Positions 43,436 through 49,009 of a DNA stretch of 49,009 nt are shown piece after piece (positions within the stretch are counted from its first letter, which is position 1; every line of letters starts with the position of its first letter). Origin of the DNA: Flavobacteriales bacterium (GTDB taxonomy: Bacteria > Bacteroidota > Bacteroidia > Flavobacteriales_F > PHOS-HE28). The notes under the pieces are model-generated. The model worked only from the letters and a program-made list of their open reading frames with translations. It searched no databases and was not told the origin of the DNA. The translations under genes and the position numbers were made by a program. The stretch spans positions 1-49,009 of the forward strand of contig JADKJM010000002.1 in the NCBI GenBank assembly GCA_016721005.1. Direction: 5' to 3'.

Positions 43436-43735
43436 ATGAAGAAGCTCCCGAACATCCACCCCGGCTCGGTATTCGAAGAGGAATTCCTTGTGCCCATGGG
43501 GATCTCGGCGTATCGATTGGCGAAGGACATCGGTATCCCGCAGACGCGCGTGTCCGAGATCATCAAGTGCAATCGGCGAATTACGGCTGATACGGCCTTG
43601 CGCCTTTCCAGGTACTTCGGCAATTCCGCGAAGTTCTGGTTGGGACTTCAGGACGATTTCGATCTGGAAGAGGAACTCATCGGCAAGAGCAAGGAGATCG
43701 ACGGGATAACTCCCGCGCAGGGCAAGGCGGCGTGA
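43436..43735 (+). CDS. higA: HigA-type antitoxin (XRE family)
   Basis: 99 residues from ATG 43436, ten bases after higB. The N-terminal IHPGSVFEEEFLVPMGISAY and the helix-turn-helix RLAKDIGIPQTRVSEIIKCN RRITADTALRLSRYFG are characteristic of the HigA/VapI group; FWLGLQDDFDLEEEL closes the domain. It binds HigB and represses its own operon in known systems. Its stop lies 21 bases before the accC stop, tail to tail. Confidence 0.93.
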   Translation: MKKLPNIHPGSVFEEEFLVPMGISAYRLAKDIGIPQTRVSEIIKCNRRITADTALRLSRYFGNSAKFWLGLQDDFDLEEELIGKSKEIDGITPAQGKAA

Positions 43736-43756
43736 TCAACCAAGGACGATCTCGCT

Positions 43757-45100
43757 TTACGGCTTCTTCAACTTGAAATCCTCTAGGAACTTCGTCGTGA
43801 AGTTGCCCGCGCGGAACTGCTCATCCTGCATCAATTGCAGGTGGAAGGGAATGGTGGTGTGTACGCCCTCGATCACGTATTCGCTCAGCGCACGTTCCAT
43901 CTTCGTCAATGCCTCTTCGCGGGTCTGCGCGCTCACGATCAATTTGCCGATCATGCTGTCGTAGTTCGGCGGGATCGTGTAACCCGCGTACACGTGCGTA
44001 TCCACGCGGACCCCATGCCCGCCCGGGCTGTGGTAGCTGGTGATCTTGCCGGGGTTCGGGCGGAAGTCGTTGAAGGGATCCTCCGCATTGATCCGGCACT
44101 GGATGCTGTGGCGTGTCGGCTCGTAGTTCAAGCCGCTGATGGGGATCCCCGCCGCGATCTTGATCTGCTCGCGGATCAGGTCGTAGTCGATCACCTCCTC
44201 GGTGATCGTGTGCTCCACCTGGATCCGCGTGTTCATCTCCATGAAGTAGAAGTTCCTGTCCTTGTCCACTAGGAATTCCACCGTACCCACTCCTTCGTAA
44301 TTCACGCTCGCCGCCGCCTTGATCGCCGCCGCGCCCATCTTCTTGCGCAAGGCTTTGGTCATGAAAGGCGAAGGGGTTTCCTCCACGAGCTTCTGGTGCC
44401 GACGTTGGATCGAGCAATCGCGCTCGCTCATGTGGCAGAACGTGCCGTACTGGTCGCCTGCGATCTGGATCTCGATGTGCCGTGGCTCCAGGATGTACTT
44501 CTCCATGTACATGCCCGAGTTGCCGAAGGCCGCACCAGCCTCTTGGCTTGCCTTATCAAAAGCCTCTTGGAACTCCTCTTCCTTCCACACGAGTCGCATG
44601 CCCTTGCCGCCACCACCAGCGGTCGCTTTCAGGATCACCGGATAGCCGATGCGCTTCGCCTCCTTCTTCGCGACGGCGATGTCCGTGACCAGGCCTTCCG
44701 AGCCCGGGACGACCGGCACGCCTGCTGCGATCATCGTCGCTTTGGCCGTGGCCTTGTCGCCCATGGCCTCGATCTGCTCGGGCGTGGCACCGATGAACTT
44801 GATGTTGTGCTGTTGGCAGAGCTTGCTGAACTTGGCGTTCTCGCTCAGGAAGCCGTAGCCCGGATGGATCGCATCGGCATTGGTGATCTCCGCTGCGGCG
44901 ATGATCCGCACCATGTTCAAATAGCTGTCCTTGCTTGGCGGCGGACCAATGCACACGGCCTCATCCGCGAAGCGAACATGCAGGCTTTCCTTGTCGGCCG
45001 TGGAATAGACCGCCACGGTCTTGATGCCCATCTCGCGGCAGGTGCGGATCACCCGCAGCGCGATCTCTCCACGGTTGGCTATGAGGATCTTCTTGAACAT
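43757..45100 (-). CDS. accC: acetyl-CoA carboxylase biotin carboxylase subunit
   Basis: AccC carboxylates biotin on AccB with ATP and bicarbonate, the first half of malonyl-CoA synthesis. The 447-residue ATP-grasp protein shows KILIANRGEIALRVIRTCRE at the start, ATAGGGGKGMRLVWKEEEFQ (ATP-binding glycine loop), and FYFMEMNTRIQVEHTITEEV with the metal-binding glutamate and the catalytic arginine. Intact. It follows accB after a 121-base gap filled by a MITE-like repeat. Confidence 0.96.
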   Translation of the reverse strand: MFKKILIANRGEIALRVIRTCREMGIKTVAVYSTADKESLHVRFADEAVCIGPPPSKDSYLNMVRIIAAAEITNADAIHPGYGFLSENAKFSKLCQQHNIKFIGATPEQIEAMGDKATAKATMIAAGVPVVPGSEGLVTDIAVAKKEAKRIGYPVILKATAGGGGKGMRLVWKEEEFQEAFDKASQEAGAAFGNSGMYMEKYILEPRHIEIQIAGDQYGTFCHMSERDCSIQRRHQKLVEETPSPFMTKALRKKMGAAAIKAAASVNYEGVGTVEFLVDKDRNFYFMEMNTRIQVEHTITEEVIDYDLIREQIKIAAGIPISGLNYEPTRHSIQCRINAEDPFNDFRPNPGKITSYHSPGGHGVRVDTHVYAGYTIPPNYDSMIGKLIVSAQTREEALTKMERALSEYVIEGVHTTIPFHLQLMQDEQFRAGNFTTKFLEDFKLKKP

Positions 45101-45116
45101 TTACCAGGTGAATTGG

Positions 45117-45217
45117 CCGCAGAGGCGCAAAGGCGCGGAGAACGCGATCCTCAGCCCATCATTGGCGGCATTTCCATCGCGCTTCATTTGTCTCTCTGCG
45201 TCTTTGCGCCTTTGCGG
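45117..45217. repeat. MITE-like inverted repeat between accB and accC
   Basis: Left arm CCGCAGAGGCGCAAAGGCGC at 45117 and right arm, on the minus strand CCGCAAAGGCGCAAAGACGC from 45217, match at 23 of 27 positions and face each other around about 45 bases. The arms belong to the same family as the ends of the GxxExxY cassette. Confidence 0.7.
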
Positions 45218-45221
45218 CGAT

Positions 45222-45697
45222 CTAGGACGGATCAACGAGGAACAACGGCTGATCGTACTCCACGGGCTTGGCGTCATCCACCAACACCTTCACGATCCGG
45301 CCTTCCACCTCGCTCTCGATCTCGTTGAAGAGTTTCATCGCTTCGATGATGCAGATGGCCTTGCCCTTCTTCACCGTATCGCCCACGTTCACGAACACCG
45401 GTTTGCCGGGTCCTGCGGAACGGTAGAAGGTGCCGATCATCGGCGCCTTGATGGTGATGTACTTCGTCTCCGCTTCAGCTGCGGGCGCTGCTGCAACGGG
45501 CGCTGCGGCCACTGCGGCAATGGGTGCCGGAGCCGCAGGTGGTGCGTATGCCGCAGCCGGTGCGGCCACCATATGCACCTCTTTCCTTCCGGCGGCGGTC
45601 TTGATGGTGATCTTGAAATCCTTCTGCTCGATCTCCACCTCGCAAACGCCGCTCTTGGCGACGAACTTGATCAGGTCCTGGATCGGGTGATGTTCAT
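45222..45697 (-). CDS. accB: acetyl-CoA carboxylase biotin carboxyl carrier protein (frameshift near start)
   Basis: AccB carries biotin between the two half reactions. The biotinylation motif is CIIEAMKLFNEIE with lysine in EAMKL, about 45 residues from the C-terminus. The middle is an Ala/Pro-rich linker. The open frame begins only at 45638, but the expected N-terminus IQDLIKFVAKSGVCEVEIEQ reads in the same frame further up, and the start MNI at ATG 45697 is in another frame. One missing base near 45690 explains this. Rejoined length is about 158 residues, normal for Bacteroidota. Confidence 0.9.
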
Positions 45698-45747
45698 CGG
45701 TTCGTTCATTGGTCCCGGCCGTAGGCCAAGGTAGATAAGTTGATCGG

Positions 45748-46737
45748 TCAGCTATTGTACGCCCACTTCAACCACACCGCGCCCCACGTGAAACCGCCCC
45801 CGAAGGCGCTCAGGATAAGGTTGTCGCCCTTCTTCAGCCTCGGCTCCCACTCCCACAGGCAAAGCGGGATGGTGCCGGAGGTCGTATTGCCGTATTTCTC
45901 GATGTTCACCATCACCTTGCTGGCGTCCAACCCCATGCGGTTGGCCGTGGCATCGATGATGCGTTTGTTCGCTTGGTGCGGCACCAGCCAAGCCACGTCA
46001 TCCGCGGTCAAGCTGTTCTTCTCCATGATCTCCGCGCTCACATCGGCCATGTTGGTCACGGCGAATTTGAACACCGCCTTGCCTTCCTGGTAGATGTAGT
46101 GCTCCTTTCGTTCCACGGTCCGTTCGCTGGGGGGGTGCCACGAACCACCGGCCTTCTGGTGCAGGTGCTGGCAGCCGCTTCCATCACTGCGGAGGATGCT
46201 GTCCATGATCCCAACGCCTTCGGTGGTCGGCTCCAACAACACAGCGCCACAACCATCGCCGAAGATCACACAGGTGGTGCGGTCCTCGTAGTCCACGATG
46301 CTGCTCATCTTGTCACCACCCACCACCACCACCTTCTTGTGCTTGCCGCTCTCCACGAATTGCGCACCCGTGGTGAGCGCGAACAGGAAGCCCGAGCATG
46401 CGGCCATCAGGTCGAAGCCCCACGCGTTCTTCGCACCCACGGCATTGCAGATGATGTTGGCCGTGGCCGGGAACATGCGATCGGGCGTAACGGTCGCCAC
46501 GATCATCAGGTCGATCTCATCCGCTCCGATACCACGCTTCTTCAGCAGTCCCTTCACCGCTTCGATCCCCATCACGCTCACCCCTTGGTCCTTTCCCGTG
46601 AGGATGCGGCGCTCCTTGATACCCGTGCGCTCGGTGATCCATGCATCATTGGTCTCCATAGGGTTTGGGACCTGGTTGCTCAACTTGAAATCCGGCACGT
46701 AGCCGAACACTCCAGTTATCGCGGCGGTGGTTCTCAT
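45748..46737 (-). CDS. fabH: 3-oxoacyl-ACP synthase III
   Basis: FabH condenses acetyl-CoA with malonyl-ACP to start fatty-acid synthesis. The catalytic triad is visible in 329 residues: cysteine in LMAACSGFLFALTTGAQ, histidine in WLVPHQANKRIIDATA and asparagine in EKYGNTTSGTIPL. The start is ATG 46737 (MRTTAAITGVFGYVPDF); an upstream ATG 108 bases earlier lies in a repeat and gives nonsense. Intact. In the family plsX lies directly upstream; here a repeat-filled gap of 197 bases separates them. Confidence 0.95.
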   Translation of the reverse strand: MRTTAAITGVFGYVPDFKLSNQVPNPMETNDAWITERTGIKERRILTGKDQGVSVMGIEAVKGLLKKRGIGADEIDLMIVATVTPDRMFPATANIICNAVGAKNAWGFDLMAACSGFLFALTTGAQFVESGKHKKVVVVGGDKMSSIVDYEDRTTCVIFGDGCGAVLLEPTTEGVGIMDSILRSDGSGCQHLHQKAGGSWHPPSERTVERKEHYIYQEGKAVFKFAVTNMADVSAEIMEKNSLTADDVAWLVPHQANKRIIDATANRMGLDASKVMVNIEKYGNTTSGTIPLCLWEWEPRLKKGDNLILSAFGGGFTWGAVWLKWAYNS

Positions 46738-46744
46738 TGGATGG

Positions 46745-46922
46745 TACCGCAAAGGACGCAAAGGACACCAAGAATGCGAGGGGCCAACCTTGATCTGCCC
46801 CTTTGTGTCCTTCGTGTTCTTCGCGGTATAATTCATTCCGTCCACCCTGTGTGTCCTTCGCGGTATCCCTTTCCAACGCTCCTCCCTTCGTGTCCTTCGT
46901 GCTCTTCGCGGTATCCCTTTCC
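46745..46922. repeat. MITE-like repeats between fabH and plsX
   Basis: An arm ACCGCAAAGGACGCAAAGGA at 46745 faces a copy ACCGCGAAGAACACGAAGGA on the minus strand near 46830, imperfect inverted repeats. Two further right-arm copies follow: TTCGCGGTATCCCTTTCC occurs twice exactly, at 46857-46874 and 46905-46922. The stretch fills the gap between the plsX stop and fabH start. Confidence 0.65.
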
Positions 46923-46934
46923 TAGGTCAGCGCT

Positions 46935-47852
46935 TCACGTATCCGTGTATCTCAGCTTGCTCTCCACCACTTCGCGGGTGAAGAGGATCATGTTCTTGAT
47001 AGTGATGTCTTGCTGATCCCATGGCCGACTGATCAGGTTCCCGTTCACGCCTGGGATCGGCAACCCACCGTAGTTCTCGTAGTTGAACGATCGAAGAAGG
47101 GCTCGTGTACCCCGCGCTGCTCCAGCAGGTCGTGGAAGGCTTCCACAGCCTTCAATACCACGTTGCCCGTGAAGCCATCCGTCACCATCACATCGGCAGT
47201 GCCGTTGAAGAGATCACGCCCCTCCACGTTGCCGATGAAGTTGTACGATGCCCTTCATCAGCGCATACGTGGCCTGCCGGAGCAGGTCGCCTTTCTTGGC
47301 CTCCTCGCCGATGTTCAACAAGCCCACCTTCGGGTCTTCGATGTGGTACGTACTTGGCGAGCATCGCGCCGAGCAGGCCGAATTGCGCCAGCGCATCGGG
47401 CTTGCAATCCGCGTTCGCGCCCACATCCGCCAGGATGCCGCAGCTGCCGTTCTCCTTCGGTACCACGCTGGGGATACACGGACGGATCACGCCCAGGATC
47501 GCCTTCACGCTGAAGATGCTGCCCACCAGCATCGCGCCGGTGTTGCCCGTGCTTGCGAAAGCATCCAGCTTTCCTTCCTTCAACAGGTGGAAACCGATGC
47601 TGATACTGCTCTTCGGTTTCGCGGGAAGCGCCTTCGTTGGGTTATCGTCGAAGGTGATGTCGTCCTGGCTGGGGATGATATCGAACGCGGACAGGTCACC
47701 GCCTTCGGCCGCAATACCCGCCGGGATGCCTCGGCATCGCCGATCAGCACCTGCCGCACTTCCGCAGGCAGTTCCTTCGCCGCCATCACGGCAGCACGAA
47801 TGGGACTGACCGGTCCGTGGTCGCTGCCCATGATGTCCCACACCATCCTCAT
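46935..47852 (-). CDS. plsX: phosphate acyltransferase PlsX (several frameshifts)
   Basis: PlsX makes acyl-phosphate from acyl-ACP for phospholipid synthesis. The start MRMVWDIMGSDHGPVSPIRA at 47852 is typical. Ordered fragments in changing frames follow: DNPTKALPAKPKSSISIGFH, DAFASTGNTGAMLVGSIFSV, VPKENGSCGILADVGANADC, DPKVGLLNIGEEAKKGDL, VEGRDLFNGTADVMVTDGFT GNVVLKAVEAF, and the end FNYENYGGLPIPGVNGNL stopping at 46935. Frame changes lie near 47720, 47345, 47240 and 47090. All catalytic text is readable in order, so a full gene with sequence errors is far likelier than decay, in an enzyme that is normally needed. Confidence 0.85.
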
Positions 47853-47879
47853 GCTGAGGTGGTAGCGGGCTTCACTTCG

Positions 47880-48071
47880 TTATTCGCTGGCCGTCTTGTC
47901 CACCACCGCGGGCCCTTGTAGAAGAAGCTTGTCGCCCTCCCAGTGCGCACGGTGGCGCAGGTGCGTGGCGCCCGTAGCGCTGTCCACACGCTCAGCGTAG
48001 GCCAGCGGCCTTCTTGGTGCTGCGGCGGTGGCCGTACGGGTCTTGGAGAATCGTCTCTTTGGATTTGGCAT
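47880..48071 (-). CDS. rpmF: ribosomal protein L32 (two compensating indels likely)
   Basis: L32 of the large ribosomal subunit; 63 residues. The start MPNPKRRFSKTRTA and the end GATHLRHRAHWEGDKLLLQG are family-like. Between them ATAAAPRRPLAYAE is unlike any L32, while the next frame reads HRRSTKKAAGL, the expected basic stretch. This points to one base lost and one gained, leaving the length unchanged. yceD upstream and plsX downstream are its normal neighbours. Confidence 0.8.
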   Translation of the reverse strand: MPNPKRRFSKTRTATAAAPRRPLAYAERVDSATGATHLRHRAHWEGDKLLLQGPAVVDKTASE

Positions 48072-48089
48072 GGCTTCGGTCGTTGTGGC

Positions 48090-48603
48090 TCAGGGCCGCT
48101 TGGTCTTCAATTGTTGCAGGACTTCCCAACGTGGGTCGGGAATGGGTTCATGTTCAGGATTCAGCTTCTCCAGCACCTTCTCCACCTCCGGATCGCACTG
48201 GCCTCCGGGTGTCGTTCTGCCGCGCGGGTAGCGAAAGGCGCAGGCACTCGTAGATGAAGTGCGTCAGGTTGAAGCTAGCGCACGTGGGTCCAACACCACC
48301 AGTTCATCATCCTCCACATCGGCCTCGCCGAATAGTTGGAAGATCGACGTTGGTCGCCGCTCAAGGTACAGGTCCATCGAAGTGTTGCAATGGTCGCACA
48401 ACACCTGCAGCCCTTCCACATGGATGTGCGTCACCAGCATCGTCGGGGTCTTGTCCAGCTTCACCAGCACCTGCACAACGCCGCCCTCGAACTCCTCCTC
48501 ACCGGCAGCCTCAAAGAAGGATTCTGCCCAGCTCGAACCGGAATTCGTGCGGACCGTCGCTCAGGCCCGTGAAGGGGATGGTATGCTCCTTTAGCGCTTC
48601 CAC
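48090..48603 (-). CDS. YceD/DUF177-family protein (frameshifted)
   Basis: YceD-family proteins precede rpmF in most bacteria and act in ribosome or RNA metabolism. A GTG at 48603 opens VEALKEHTIPFTGLSDGPHE FRFELG, the conserved start of Bacteroidota members. A frame change near 48520 leads to VQVLVKLDKTPTMLVTHIHV with CDHCNTSMDLYLERRPTSIF, then DVEDDELVVLDPRA, another change near 48290, FIYECLRLSLPARQ, and the ending DPRWEVLQQLKTKRP with TGA at 48090. The length of 514 bases is not a multiple of three, in line with net single-base loss or gain. Confidence 0.75.
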
Positions 48604-48679
48604 GTAGGCCACCTCTGGAAAAGTGGACGGCAAATGTAGGGTTTGCACCCATGCGGCGGGTTCGTGGCCTTTGTCACGG

Positions 48680-48698
48680 TAAAAGGGCCTGAAGGCCC
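48680..48698 (-). terminator. terminator of the minus-strand gene at the window edge
   Basis: On the minus strand GGGCC-TTCA-GGCCC is followed by TTTTA, five bases after the stop codon at 48703. A short but complete rho-independent shape. It separates the edge gene from yceD. Confidence 0.6.
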
Positions 48699-48702
48699 CT
48701 GC

Positions 48703-49002
48703 TCAGGCGCCTTTCCTACCCCTCCTTCCTATCCTTCTCCCGCTTCTGGGGCTGTAGCGGGGTTCTCCGTGTTCGCCTTGTCCTTGCTCCCGGTTCCGTA
48801 CGATGTCCACCGCGAACCCCACCACCGCCTCGGATCCTCCCGCCAACCGCTCCCTCAACAAGCGCATCTCGATCGTAGGCGCCATCTTCTCATAGAGCAT
48901 GCGGTACGTCGCCTCGCTGATGCCATCCACCTTCAACTTCTCGTTGATGGCGTGAACACACTTCACCGCATAAGTAGCCTTCGCCACCATGTTCATTTCC
49001 AT
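48703..49002 (-). CDS. uncharacterised protein, possibly continuing beyond the window
   Basis: 99 residues from ATG 49002, seven bases from the window edge, so an earlier start beyond the edge is possible. The N-terminal 70 residues look helical and coherent (NMVAKATYAVKCVHAINEKL, ATYRMLYEKMAPTIEMRLLR, VVGFAVDIVRNREQG), the tail is basic and low complexity (RSGRRIGRRGRKGA). I do not recognise the family. A terminator directly after the stop supports it as a real transcription unit. A frame error cannot be excluded, since the neighbouring yceD is affected. Confidence 0.45.
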   Translation of the reverse strand: MEMNMVAKATYAVKCVHAINEKLKVDGISEATYRMLYEKMAPTIEMRLLRERLAGGSEAVVGFAVDIVRNREQGQGEHGEPRYSPRSGRRIGRRGRKGA

Positions 49003-49009
49003 CTGCGCG

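Noticed and set aside
46737..46845. Upstream ATG for fabH at 46845
   Set aside because: The added residues (NYTAKNTKDTKGQ) are the translation of the dispersed repeat and not FabH sequence.
1..49009. tRNA, rRNA, integrase or origin sequences
   Set aside because: I looked for tRNA-like cloverleaf ends near the dxs and nuoF borders, rRNA core motifs, tyrosine recombinase motifs and DnaA-box clusters and recognised none. A covariance-model search would be decisive for RNAs.

Overview
The window looks like a chromosomal segment of a high-GC member of the Bacteroidota, probably a Flavobacteriales-like lineage. The signs are type IX secretion (T9SS) C-terminal sorting domains, a short molybdopterin-less NuoG, the exbB-exbD-exbD-tonB-pstS-TPR cluster, the yceD-rpmF-plsX-fabH-accB-accC order, and several promoters with the Bacteroidota -7 box TAnnTTTG. 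The taxon is inference; no rRNA or tRNA gene was recognised.

Layout. 236-5774 (+): TonB energy-transduction cluster (exbB, a fused exbD pair, tonB, a small membrane protein, a PstS-like lipoprotein, a TPR protein), badly broken by single-base indels. 5854-7512 (+): an APC-family amino-acid permease. 7559-27333 (-): complex I, nuoA to nuoN, split into nuoABCDEF (21814-27333) and nuoGHIJKLMN (7559-15728). The split is filled by a Pro-heptad-like minisatellite, an uncharacterised helical protein, a three-gene secreted-protein operon on the other strand and a ParE-type toxin-antitoxin pair. 27471-29417 (+): dxs. 29418-37102: a cargo segment with a TPR-CHAT protease-like protein, an ECF sigma factor and membrane anti-sigma-like protein, a lipoprotein gene split by an IS4-type element, and a LamG/T9SS protein. 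37309-43070: a secreted protein and three large polytopic GT-C-like membrane proteins. 43144-43735 (+): higBA. 43757-48603 (-): fatty-acid and phospholipid initiation genes accC, accB, fabH, plsX with rpmF and yceD.

The most interesting structure is a repeated architecture. The 3' tails of dxs and of nuoF each occur twice, as direct repeats that flank foreign-looking cargo (7.7 kb behind dxs, a toxin-antitoxin pair behind nuoF). In both cases the two tails differ mostly at synonymous sites and keep their own stop codons. They look like two orthologous alleles, as if incoming DNA replaced the gene end and pushed the old end to the far side of the cargo. Second, a GxxExxY gene sits between nuoD and nuoE inside a 528-bp unit with 28-bp terminal inverted repeats (26/28 identical). 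Gene-less relatives of those repeats sit in the other open gaps of the nuo and acc/fab operons. Third, the TPR-CHAT, sigma and anti-sigma genes look like a proteolysis-controlled transcription module.

Caution: many genes, including ones expected to be essential (nuoK, nuoN, accB, plsX, yceD), carry single-base indels, concentrated at 236-5300 and 45690-48600. Residual consensus errors in an assembly explain this better than gene loss. The tail duplications, the IS insertion, the terminal inverted repeats and the amber codon in the CHAT gene are not of that kind.
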